DNA of 59,434 bases from Streptomyces griseoflavus (GTDB lineage: Bacteria; Actinomycetota; Actinomycetes; Streptomycetales; Streptomycetaceae): contig NZ_BMUC01000002.1 of assembly GCF_014649995.1 (NCBI RefSeq), forward strand, positions 321,083 through 380,516. Direction: 5' to 3'. The notes under the pieces were generated by a model. It saw only the letters and a list, made by a program, of their open reading frames with translations. It searched no databases and was not told the DNA's origin. Shown here one piece after another: positions 1-7,519 of this stretch. A program made the translations under genes and the position numbers. Position 1 is the first letter of the stretch. Each line of letters begins with the position of its first letter.

Positions 1-1
1 C

Positions 2-310
2 GACCACGGCAACCTGTGGATCTCCACCGACGGCAGCGCCCTCGGCTCCCACGACGGTCTCTTCGGCGTGGCCACGCGCGGTGACCGGCGCGGTGAGCTG
101 AAGCAGTTCCTGACCGTGCCGAAGGGCGCGGAGACCTGCGGTCCGGTCATCCAGGACCGGCGGGTGCTGGTCGCCGTGCAGCACCCGGGCGAGGTGGACG
201 GGGCGACGGTCGACCGGCCCGCCAGCACCTGGCCGGACGGGCCCGGCACCTACGTCCGTCCGTCCGTCGTCGCGGTGTACCGCGCGGACGGCCGGGACAT
301 CGGCGTCTGA
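2..310 (+). CDS. PhoX-like alkaline phosphatase, C-terminal fragment
   Basis: The reading frame is open from the left edge to a TGA at 308-310, so only the last 102 residues are present. It begins DHGNLWISTDGS and continues through a VIQDRRVLVAVQHPGE segment to a SVVAVYR ending, a pattern typical of the C-terminal blade region of PhoX/DUF839 phosphatases, which are Tat-exported calcium/iron phosphomonoesterases. The active-site half lies outside the window. The last 61 bases overlap the convergent LysR gene on the other strand. Family call from motif memory; fairly sure. Confidence 0.7.
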   Translation, partial: DHGNLWISTDGSALGSHDGLFGVATRGDRRGELKQFLTVPKGAETCGPVIQDRRVLVAVQHPGEVDGATVDRPASTWPDGPGTYVRPSVVAVYRADGRDIGV

Positions 311-1275
311 GACGTCTGACGCGAGCCGTCGAAGGCAGTGGCCGGGGGGCAGGGGCCCGGTGGCACCAGGTCCTCCGGCCACTCCCGGTACGCCGGGGCC
401 TGGCGTGCCACCTCCCGGTAGGCGTCGGCCAGGTCGGGATAGACGCCCTCCAGCTCCGTGTCCGTCCGTGCCGCCAGCAGCAGCCGTACGCCGAGGGGGT
501 CGCCGTACAGCCGGCGCACGGCCGTCTCGGGGCGGGAGGGCGAGGTCGGCTGGCACACGGTGACGGCTTCGCCGATGGCCACCAGCGACGCGGCGGTGTG
601 GTAGTCGCCGTGCAGGACCCGGGGGCTGATGCCGGCGGCGCGCAGGACACGGCGTACGGCGTCCCACTCGCCGTCGACCGCCGGGTCGATCATCCAGCGG
701 TCACCGGCCAGCTCGGACAGGTGGACGACCGGCCGCGCGGCGGCCGGATGGTCGGCCGGGAGCGAGACGCACTGCGGTTCGCGCTCGACGAGGACCCGGG
801 TGCGCAGGCTTTCGGGGACGTGCAGGGGGCAGCCCTCGACCTCGTGCACGAAGGCCACGTCGAGCTGGCCGTCGGCCACCATGCGCAGCAGGGCGTTGGC
901 GGAGACGTCCATGTGCAGGGTGGGCTCCTGCCAGTTCCGGCGCAGTCGGCGCAGCCAGCCGGCGAGGGCGCGGCTCGCGGTGGAGCCGATGCGCAGCTGC
1001 CGGCCGCCGACGGCGGCGGCGCGGGCCTCGGTGACCAGGGAGCGCAGCTCGGTGACGAGCGGGCGGGCGCGGCTGAGGACCAGCCGGCCCAGCGGTGTGG
1101 GGCGGCAGCCGGTGCGGGCGCGCACGAACAGGGCGCCGCCCAGCTCCTGTTCGATGCGCCGCAACTGCGTGCTCAACGAGGGCTGGGCCACGCCGAGTTG
1201 ACGTGCGGCGCGGTGCAGGCTGCCGGTGTCGGCGATCGCGCACAGCGCCCTGAGGTGCCTGACCTCGAGCTCCAT
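250..1275 (-). CDS. LysR-family regulator, snapalysin activator type (SnpR/MprR-like)
   Basis: A 341-residue LysR-type regulator. The winged helix-turn-helix occupies about residues 1-65 (LHRAARQLGVAQPSLSTQLR), followed by a linker helix and a substrate-binding-like effector domain to about residue 300. It is divergently transcribed from the snapalysin gene at 1477, the same arrangement as the known snpR/snpA (mprR/mprA) pair in Streptomyces, where the LysR protein activates the protease gene. A T-N11-A dyad lies between the two starts. The C-terminal 30 or so residues are low complexity and overlap the end of the neighbouring phosphatase gene, so they may be poorly conserved. Confidence 0.85.
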   Translation of the reverse strand: MELEVRHLRALCAIADTGSLHRAARQLGVAQPSLSTQLRRIEQELGGALFVRARTGCRPTPLGRLVLSRARPLVTELRSLVTEARAAAVGGRQLRIGSTASRALAGWLRRLRRNWQEPTLHMDVSANALLRMVADGQLDVAFVHEVEGCPLHVPESLRTRVLVEREPQCVSLPADHPAAARPVVHLSELAGDRWMIDPAVDGEWDAVRRVLRAAGISPRVLHGDYHTAASLVAIGEAVTVCQPTSPSRPETAVRRLYGDPLGVRLLLAARTDTELEGVYPDLADAYREVARQAPAYREWPEDLVPPGPCPPATAFDGSRQTSQTPMSRPSARYTATTDGRT

Positions 1276-1375
1276 GCCCTGGGAGGGTAAGGCGGAAGTT
1301 CAGCTTTCACCAGACTCACAAACCCCGTCCGTTCAGGCGGAGTCGGGCGGGCGGGACGGCTTGGCCGGAGTGCGT

Positions 1376-1394
1376 TGATAGCCCGGCCCTATCA
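1376..1394. promoter_or_regulatory. LysR-type operator between regulator and snapalysin gene
   Basis: A perfect inverted repeat: TGATAG (1376-1381), seven bases, CTATCA (1389-1394). T1379 and A1391 are separated by eleven bases, giving the T-N11-A core of LysR binding sites. It sits about 80 bases upstream of the protease start and 100 bases upstream of the divergent regulator start, a good position for activating the protease gene and for autoregulation. The binding protein is inferred. Confidence 0.6.
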
Positions 1395-1476
1395 CCGGTT
1401 GCCATCATCACAGCCGCCGGGGCGGCGCGGACACTCACCGATGACACGTGACTCACCCCCACCGAAGGAGTCATCG

Positions 1477-2163
1477 ATGCGTACACGCATGCGCATGCCC
1501 CTGTCCGTCCTCGCCGCCGCCGGCCTGAGCGTCACGGCGCTCGGTCTCGGTGCGGCCCCGGCGACCGCCGCTCCCGCACCGCTCGACGCGGTGCCCTCGT
1601 TCGCCGCGTACGACGGGTCCCCGGAGGAGGCCGCGGCCAACCGCGCGTTCTTCGAGGCCGTGCTGAAGTCGGCGGCCGAGAAGCGGGCCGCGAACCCGTC
1701 GAGTGCCGCGGCCGTGACCGTCGTCTACAACGCGTCCCGGGCGCCGTCGTTCGCCACGCAGATAGCCCGCAGCACGCAGATCTGGAACAGCTCGGTCTCC
1801 AACGTGAGACTTCAGGCCGGCACGTCGGGTGCCGACTTCTCGTACCGCGAGGGCAACGACTCGCGCGGCTCGTACGCGTCGACGGACGGGCACGGGCGGG
1901 GGTACATCTTCCTCGACTACCGCCAGAACCAGACCTACGACTCCACGCGGGTGACCGCGCACGAGACGGGGCACGTGCTGGGGCTCCCGGACCACTACTC
2001 GGGGCCGTGCAGTGAGCTGATGTCCGGGGGCGGGCCCGGCCCGTCGTGCACGAACGCGTACCCCAACTCGGCGGAGCGGTCGCGGGTGAACCAGTTGTGG
2101 GCCAACGGGTTCGCCGCGGCGCTGGACGAGGCGGAGAAGGCGTTGCAGAAGTCCGCGCGGTAG
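1477..2163 (+). CDS. snpA: Snapalysin (M7 family secreted zinc metalloprotease)
   Basis: A 228-residue secreted endopeptidase precursor. The ATG at 1477 is preceded by GAAGGAG and opens a classic signal peptide ([20 protein letters not shown], cleavage near an APATAA site at about residue 32). A propeptide of roughly 45 residues follows, then the mature domain from about [10 protein letters not shown]. The zinc site [13 protein letters not shown] gives H162, E163, H166 and D172, the extended HExxHxxGxxD form of M7 enzymes, and C178/C191 fit the conserved disulphide. Length matches the family. An in-frame ATG at 1441 has a poorer context. Likely activated by the divergent LysR protein. Confidence 0.92.
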   Translation: MRTRMRMPLSVLAAAGLSVTALGLGAAPATAAPAPLDAVPSFAAYDGSPEEAAANRAFFEAVLKSAAEKRAANPSSAAAVTVVYNASRAPSFATQIARSTQIWNSSVSNVRLQAGTSGADFSYREGNDSRGSYASTDGHGRGYIFLDYRQNQTYDSTRVTAHETGHVLGLPDHYSGPCSELMSGGGPGPSCTNAYPNSAERSRVNQLWANGFAAALDEAEKALQKSAR

Positions 2164-2229
2164 GCGGTTGCCGGTTGCCGCCCCGGCGGCACCACCGCCC
2201 GCGCCCGGCGAGCACCGTGGCCCGCGCGC

Positions 2230-3231
2230 TCAGGCCTTGTGCAGGGTCAGGTCGACGAGCAGGGCGCGGTGGTCGGTGTCGGGGAGGTCGAGGAAGCGGG
2301 CTCGGGTCGCGGTGAAGTGCCGTGAGACGAGGACGTGGTCGATCTGGGCGCCGAACGCCGGGGTCGTGCGGGTCGGCCAGGTCGGGGTGCGGTCGGCGCC
2401 GTCGAGGCGGGCCGCGTCGCGCAGGCCGGTGTCGAGGATGCGGCGGAACGCCGCGTGGTCCTGGGTGGCGTTGAAGTCCCCGGCGAAGACGGCCGGGGTG
2501 TCCGGGCCGGCGGCGGCCGCGTCGCGCAGCCGGCCCAGCTCCCGCTGCCACAGGCGGACCTGCTCGGGCAGCGGCGGCATGGGATGGGCGAGCTGGAGCC
2601 GTACGGTGTGGCCGTCGACGTCGGCGAGCGCGCCGGGCATGCCCATGGTGCCGGGAACGCCGTCGGCGGGCCGGAGCGGGTGGCGGCTGAGGATGACGGA
2701 GCCCTCGGAGCCGCCGCCCTCCACGGCCTGCCGGTGCGGATGGGTGGCCGCCAGCTCCCGCTTCAGGGCCGCGTCGCAGGTGTACTCGCACTCCTGGACG
2801 AACACCAGGTCCGGCTTCTCGCGGCGCACGGCGTCGGTCAGCGCGCCGGTGGCCTGCCCGAACTCCACGTTGGCGGTCAGCACCCGCAGCTCGGCGACGG
2901 GCGGCCCGGCGGGGTCGCCGGTCTTCCCGTACGGCTCGATGTACCAGGCCAGCAGGCCGAGCAGGACGACGCCCCACACGGCGCCGGTCCACCAGCGGGC
3001 GAGCAGGGTGAACAGCAGACCGGCGGCGGTGGGCACGAGCAGCCAGGGCAGGAAGGCGAGCAGCTGGGGCACCGGGGTGACGCCGTCGGTGTCGGCGGCG
3101 CGGCAGCCGACGACCGTGCTCACCCCGGCGAACAGCAGTGCCGCGCACCAGGTGCTGAACCGTCGCCCTCTCCCGGGCCGCCGTCCCCCCGTGTCGTCGG
3201 TGACGGTCGGGTCGGCAGTCGCAGTGTCCAA
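2230..3231 (-). CDS. Membrane-anchored endonuclease/exonuclease/phosphatase family protein
   Basis: A 333-residue protein with three hydrophobic segments at about residues 25-45, 55-75 and 78-97, followed by an endonuclease/exonuclease/phosphatase domain placed outside the membrane. Catalytic signatures are visible: a TANVEF strand, VFVQECEY with the metal-binding Glu, AGDFNAT, and a C-terminal TDHRALLVDL with the catalytic His. The start is a TTG at 3231 behind a good GGAGG; no other credible start lies upstream of the first membrane segment. Substrate (nucleic acid, phosphoinositide or other phosphodiester) cannot be told from sequence. Confidence 0.85.
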   Translation of the reverse strand: MDTATADPTVTDDTGGRRPGRGRRFSTWCAALLFAGVSTVVGCRAADTDGVTPVPQLLAFLPWLLVPTAAGLLFTLLARWWTGAVWGVVLLGLLAWYIEPYGKTGDPAGPPVAELRVLTANVEFGQATGALTDAVRREKPDLVFVQECEYTCDAALKRELAATHPHRQAVEGGGSEGSVILSRHPLRPADGVPGTMGMPGALADVDGHTVRLQLAHPMPPLPEQVRLWQRELGRLRDAAAAGPDTPAVFAGDFNATQDHAAFRRILDTGLRDAARLDGADRTPTWPTRTTPAFGAQIDHVLVSRHFTATRARFLDLPDTDHRALLVDLTLHKA

Positions 3232-3274
3232 CGTTCCGGTCCTCCGCTCGCGGGTGCGATGCCCGAATCCTCCC

Positions 3275-4207
3275 TCATGGACGGGGAAGCGTGGCGGGCG
3301 GTCGCCGGAAACGGCCGTCCGGGGCGGTCGCCGGTGACGGGGCGCCGCGCCGGGGTCCGCGGCGGCCGGTCAGCCAGGAGGCCAGGGCCACCGTCAGTCC
3401 CAGCGCGAGCAGCAGCCAGGAGGCGGTGCGCAGGGTGGCGGTGAGGGCGTCGTAGATCGCGGCCGCGGCCGGGCGGTGGAGGTGGTCGGGCAGGTCGGCC
3501 AGGGTGAGCCGGCGGCCGACGGCGACGGCGAGGACCAGCAGGGCGCCGCCCAGCGCCGTGCCCAGGCCGGTGGCGGTGAGCGCGCGGCGGCGGCGGGCCG
3601 CGACGGCGATCCCGGTGACGGCGAGGACGACCGTCGCGAGCGGCAGCCAGAACGCGGCGGCGTCCAGCACGTGGTACCCCTTCCGGAGTCCGGCCACCTC
3701 CTCGGCCGGCACCACCGGGACCTCGGTGTGCTCGACGGGGATGCGGTGGGCGTAGGGCATGTGGTCGGCGGTGAGCCGCTGCTTCACCCGCGCGGTGACG
3801 GGGGCGAGGTCCACGGTGACCGGGCCCCGGGGCGCGGTGTCGTCGCGCAGGGCGTGCAGGACCGCGTCGTGGACGGCTCTGTTCCCCGCCTCCCAGGCGA
3901 TGCGGTACGCCTCGGTGCGGGTGAAGGAGTGCACGGCGTCGCGGACGAACGGGGCGAGGGCGGCGCCGGTGTCCGTGTCCGCGCCGGCGGGGGCGAGTGT
4001 GCGGGCGACCTCGTCGCCGACGGCGTCGGCGACCGCGTTGCGTACGGCCGGGTCGGTGGCCAGGGGGGCCATGGTGTCGACGTAGCGGCCGGTGTCGGCG
4101 ACGCCGTGGGTCGCCCAGGCGGCGAGGGTGCCGCAGGGGGCGAGGAGGCAGGCGAGGGTGAGGAGGGTGGCGGAGAGGGCGTCGCGCAGGGGCACGTCCT
4201 CAGGCAA
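3275..4207 (-). CDS. Multi-pass membrane protein with large N-terminal extracytoplasmic region
   Basis: A 310-residue protein I do not recognise by name. It has one hydrophobic segment at about residues 12-30, a soluble stretch of about 150 residues containing alternating helices (VDTMAPLATDPAVRNAVADAV), then three hydrophobic segments at about 184-204, 212-231 and 262-282, and a basic C-terminal tail. This layout recurs in actinobacterial integral membrane proteins of unknown role. The TTG at 4207 is the furthest upstream start; a GTG at 4195 is an alternative. It lies 43 bases downstream of the exonuclease family gene's start on the same strand and may share its transcript. Confidence 0.65.
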   Translation of the reverse strand: MPEDVPLRDALSATLLTLACLLAPCGTLAAWATHGVADTGRYVDTMAPLATDPAVRNAVADAVGDEVARTLAPAGADTDTGAALAPFVRDAVHSFTRTEAYRIAWEAGNRAVHDAVLHALRDDTAPRGPVTVDLAPVTARVKQRLTADHMPYAHRIPVEHTEVPVVPAEEVAGLRKGYHVLDAAAFWLPLATVVLAVTGIAVAARRRRALTATGLGTALGGALLVLAVAVGRRLTLADLPDHLHRPAAAAIYDALTATLRTASWLLLALGLTVALASWLTGRRGPRRGAPSPATAPDGRFRRPPATLPRP

Positions 4208-4282
4208 CGGGGTGAGGGCCCGGTGCGCGACCGGTGGAGCGCGTACGGGTGTCGCGGGGCCCGGCCGGTGCCCGGAGCGAGG

Positions 4283-4723
4283 TCAGGGCAGGCGGTGGCC
4301 CTGGGCGTCCTCCTGTGTGTAGAAGCGGTAGAACATGATGGCGAAGACGCCTGCCGTGACGCCCAGGCCCAGGGCCGCGCCACGCAGCACGCTGCCGCCG
4401 GACTGGCTGAAGAGGAAGCCGACCGCGATGCCGCAGAAGGCGGCCCAGGCCACCGCGTGGAGTTCCCGCCGGAGTTTCGGGGCCAGGGTGAGCAGCGCGA
4501 TGAGGACCACGGCGAAGACGAGCGCGGTGAGGAAGCCGAACAGGAGGTTCCAGCCGGTGACGGGCCCGCCGTAACGCCGGTTGGCGGCCGCCCAGTAGCC
4601 GTACACGAGTCCGAGGACGACGGGCAGCGCGACCAGCGCCGCCCGGTGGGCCTTCGCGCTGAAGATGTCCGGCGTGCCGCCCCGCTCGATCGCTCCCCGG
4701 GTCCGGGGTGCCGCGTGCGCCAT
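4283..4723 (-). CDS. Small four-helix membrane protein
   Basis: A 146-residue protein with four hydrophobic segments (about residues 29-46, 58-81, 90-106, 112-132) and short polar ends. The ATG at 4723 follows a GAGAGGAG; a GTG further upstream would add residues with no membrane character. No catalytic motif is visible and I cannot assign a function. The bulky-residue pattern FYRFYTQEDAQG at the end of the last helix is the most distinctive part. It is divergent from the PP2C phosphatase gene. Confidence 0.7.
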   Translation of the reverse strand: MAHAAPRTRGAIERGGTPDIFSAKAHRAALVALPVVLGLVYGYWAAANRRYGGPVTGWNLLFGFLTALVFAVVLIALLTLAPKLRRELHAVAWAAFCGIAVGFLFSQSGGSVLRGAALGLGVTAGVFAIMFYRFYTQEDAQGHRLP

Positions 4724-4857
4724 GTGAGCGCTCCTCTCTCCTCGCCCCCGCCTTCCAGAGCACACCCGCGGGGACCCGGCGGCAAGTCGGCCGCGCGGAT
4801 CCGGCGGTCCGCCCGGGACCGGATGCGGGCCGTGCGGGCCCGTGTTTCGCTGGGGCG

Positions 4858-6069
4858 GTGAGTGTGGGCAGCGGGGGACACGGCCTGCCCGACCGGTACC
4901 CGCGGGCCGGCCGTCGCGATGTCGTGCACCGTCACGAGATGCTGCAGGTCAGGGGCCTCAGCGTCGCCTGGGTGCCGCCGCTGCTGCTGCTCGTCGCCAT
5001 CGCGGTGGCCGACTACAACACCACCGGCGAGTTCCGCATCCTCTCCTGGATCGTGCTGGTGCCGGGCACCGCCGCCGCGATCTGCGGGGTGTGGGGCACG
5101 GCCCTGTACGCCGTGCTGGCGATGCTGGTGTACAGCGTCGTCGACAGTGCCTGGCCGCACCAGTTCCAGGCGGGGCTGCCGGACTTCATCCTCGTCGCCG
5201 CCGGCGGGATCCTCGCCACGCTGGCCTGCGCGGTGCGGGTGCGCGGCGAGCGTCGCGCGCTGCACATGCGGGACGTCACCGACACCATCCGCAGTACCGT
5301 GCTGCGGCCGCTGCCGAAGAGATGGGGCGGCCTGGAGCATGCCGGGATCTACCTCACCGCGGACGCCGACGCCCGGGTGGGCGGCGACTTCTACGACATC
5401 CAGCCGGGCCCGTACGGCACCCGCGTGTTCGTCGGTGACGTGCAGGGCAAGGGGCTGGGCGCGGTGGAGACGGCGTCGGTGCTGCTCGGCAGTTTCCGCG
5501 AGGGCGGCTATCACGACGAGGAGCTGGCGTCGGTCGCCGACCGGCTGGAGACGCGGATGATTCGCCACCGCGAGTACACCACGGCGCTCGGCCGCAACGA
5601 CGGCGACCGGTTCGCCACCGCCGTGCTGCTCGGCTTCCCGGCCGACCGGGTCGACGTCGTGGACGTGATCGTGTTCGGGCACGAGCCGCCGCTGGCCATC
5701 GGCCCCGCGGGCGTACGGATGCTGCCGGTCACGGGCGGGCTGCCGCTCGGCTACCGCGACCTCGCGCCCGGGGCGCCCCGCACCCGCCGGGTGCCGCTGG
5801 CCCCGGACGAGACGCTGCTCGTGGTCACGGACGGGGTGACCGAGGCCCGGGACGCGGACGGCCGCTTCTACCGGCTCGCCGAGCAGGTCACCCGCGCGGT
5901 GGCGGCGGACCCGCGGATCGCCGCGCCGGCCCGGCTGGTCGCCTTCGTGCGGGACGGCACCCTGCGGCACTCCGGCGGACATCTGGCCGACGACACCACC
6001 GCCTTCGCGGTGAGGCGGACCCGCGCGGCGGCGCGCGAAGGGAACGAAGGGGGACGTTCACCGAAGTGA
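4858..6069 (+). CDS. Membrane-bound PP2C-type (SpoIIE/RsbU-like) serine phosphatase
   Basis: A 403-residue protein with a hydrophobic N-terminal third (three or four segments between about residues 35 and 130) and a C-terminal PP2C-like phosphatase domain. Metal-binding and catalytic signatures are present: VGGDFYDI, GDVQGKGLGA, VVTDGVTEARD and the terminal DDTTAFAV. In Streptomyces this architecture usually dephosphorylates anti-anti-sigma proteins in stress-sigma or developmental switches; that role is inferred from the family. The GTG at 4858 is the best upstream start; GTG 4864 and ATG 4939 are possible. No anti-sigma partner is adjacent; one lies 35 kb away at 41744. Confidence 0.82.
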   Translation: MSVGSGGHGLPDRYPRAGRRDVVHRHEMLQVRGLSVAWVPPLLLLVAIAVADYNTTGEFRILSWIVLVPGTAAAICGVWGTALYAVLAMLVYSVVDSAWPHQFQAGLPDFILVAAGGILATLACAVRVRGERRALHMRDVTDTIRSTVLRPLPKRWGGLEHAGIYLTADADARVGGDFYDIQPGPYGTRVFVGDVQGKGLGAVETASVLLGSFREGGYHDEELASVADRLETRMIRHREYTTALGRNDGDRFATAVLLGFPADRVDVVDVIVFGHEPPLAIGPAGVRMLPVTGGLPLGYRDLAPGAPRTRRVPLAPDETLLVVTDGVTEARDADGRFYRLAEQVTRAVAADPRIAAPARLVAFVRDGTLRHSGGHLADDTTAFAVRRTRAAAREGNEGGRSPK

Positions 6070-6133
6070 CCCCACCCTTTGCAGCCGCAGCCGTTACCGT
6101 GCTGCCGTGGGTGATCGACAGGGGGAGGGGACC

Positions 6134-7213
6134 ATGCCCGGAACCGTGCTGCTGCTGGCGGCCGCGCCGCTGGGCCGCGGGCGGCTGGTCGACGCGGCGT
6201 CCGTACTGCCGGTCCTCGCCGCGGTGCCGCCCGCCGTGCTGGCCGGCACGGACACGGCGAACGTCGTCGAGCTCGCCGACCCGCTGGAGCCGCAGGCCGT
6301 GCTGACCCGGCTGCGCGCGGCGGCCGCCGCGCCGGGACCGCTGACCGTGTACGTCACCGGCCAGCTCCAGCTCGACCGCCGGCAGCGGCAGCCGCATCTG
6401 GCGCTCGCCCGGACGACCCCCACCACCGTGCGGTACACGGCGCTGCCCTGGCAGTGGTTCCGGGAGGAACTGCGGCTGCGGCCGGCGGGCGCGACGACGC
6501 TCTTCCTCGACCTGCACGCCGACGCGGAGAGCTGGCAGTCGCTGTGCGCGCGGCGGCCGCCGGGTCCCTTCCCGCTGGACTGCGGGCGGGACAACGCCGT
6601 CTACGGCCGCGTCGCACCGCCGCCGTCGCGGCGCGCGGTCGCGGCACCGGAGTACATGAAGGCGGTCGCGACGATCCTGCGCAGCGGGCGGCGGCCGCCG
6701 GAGGAGGAGCTGCACCAGGGAGCGCTGACGCGGATCGCGGCGGAGAGCGCGGGCAGGGACCTGCTGCTGGCGCGGAGCGGGCCGCTCCCGGGTGATCCGC
6801 ACGCGGCCGTCACCGCGGCCGTGCGGTCCGGCCGGCACGCGGACGCCGACGCGCTCGCCGCGCGGCTGGAGCAGGCGGCCGGCCTCGCCCACGGGCCCGG
6901 TTCCGAGGAGGCGATGCACTGGAGCGAGGTCCGGGCGGATCTGGCGATGCTGGCCGGAGACGCGGCCCGCAGCTGCCGCGGCTGGCTGTCGGTGGCCACC
7001 GCGCGGCTGGCCGCCGGCCAGCCGGCCGACGCGCCCGCCGTCGAGGCGGCCGTGGACCGGGCGCACCACCAGTGGGGCCGGATCGGCGATCCGGTCCGCG
7101 CCCGTGAGCTGGGCGTGGTGCTGGCGGAACTGCGCGGGCGGGTCCCCGGCCGGCGGGAGGGCGCGCTGGACCACGTGCGGCGGCAGCTGCGGCAGTTGCA
7201 GACGCAGGGCTGA
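6134..7213 (+). CDS. Uncharacterised two-part protein, possible degenerate caspase-like domain
   Basis: A 359-residue protein starting at ATG 6134 behind GGGGGAGGGG. The first 150 residues show an alternating strand pattern (GTVLLLAAAP, PLTVYVTGQL, TLFLDLHAD) resembling the caspase/CHAT fold, where these positions would read GHG and DxCxSG, but the catalytic His and Cys are replaced by Gln and His. The rest is alpha-helical and Ala/Leu rich, resembling irregular TPR repeats. I infer a non-catalytic scaffold or regulatory protein. The fold suggestion is low confidence; expression of the gene is credible from start signal and codon use. Confidence 0.6.
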   Translation: MPGTVLLLAAAPLGRGRLVDAASVLPVLAAVPPAVLAGTDTANVVELADPLEPQAVLTRLRAAAAAPGPLTVYVTGQLQLDRRQRQPHLALARTTPTTVRYTALPWQWFREELRLRPAGATTLFLDLHADAESWQSLCARRPPGPFPLDCGRDNAVYGRVAPPPSRRAVAAPEYMKAVATILRSGRRPPEEELHQGALTRIAAESAGRDLLLARSGPLPGDPHAAVTAAVRSGRHADADALAARLEQAAGLAHGPGSEEAMHWSEVRADLAMLAGDAARSCRGWLSVATARLAAGQPADAPAVEAAVDRAHHQWGRIGDPVRARELGVVLAELRGRVPGRREGALDHVRRQLRQLQTQG

Positions 7214-7254
7214 GTGACGTACGGGCTGCGCGCGGCCGGGCAGGGCGGCACTTC

Positions 7255-7422
7255 CTAGCGCACCACCGCTTCCACGGGGGTCGTGGCGGGCAGGTCGGGT
7301 CCGGGGTCGGCGGCGGCCCTGGCCGGGCCCGCGTGCGCCGCCAGGACCAGCGCCGCGACCGCGGCGACGGCCGCGGCGAGGCCTCGGGCGTAACGCTCGG
7401 TGGAGCGTGTGGGTTCCAGCAC
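7255..7422 (-). CDS. Short exported peptide
   Basis: A 55-codon reading frame from GTG 7422 to TAG 7257-7255, with a GAGG seven bases before the start. The peptide has a basic N-terminus (LEPTRSTERYARG), a hydrophobic core (LAAAVAAVAALVLAA), an AxA-like site (ARAAAD) and a short polar tail, so it is probably secreted or membrane-tethered. It is divergent from the XRE-TPR regulator, and the TTAAAC-type dyads between the two genes lie just upstream of its start. Pairing of an XRE-TPR protein with a tiny exported peptide suggests a peptide signal or target; that is inference. Confidence 0.5.
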   Translation of the reverse strand: MLEPTRSTERYARGLAAAVAAVAALVLAAHAGPARAAADPGPDLPATTPVEAVVR

Positions 7423-7444
7423 GGCGACCTCGCAACAGCGACGG

Positions 7445-7473
7445 GTTAAACACGTTTAACGCGCGGTTTAACC
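7445..7473. promoter_or_regulatory. TTAAAC dyad cluster, probable operator of XRE-TPR regulator
   Basis: GTTAAAC (7445-7451) and GTTTAAC (7454-7460) form a perfect seven-base inverted repeat with a two-base gap, and a third half-site GTTTAACC follows at 7466-7473. An A/T-rich repeat like this is rare in this sequence. It sits between the divergent peptide gene and the XRE-TPR gene, so I infer an autoregulatory operator controlling both. Confidence 0.6.
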
Positions 7474-7519
7474 TAGGGGCTGCCGGACACCAACGGCAAG
7501 GGGCGACGGGGGAGTTGGC

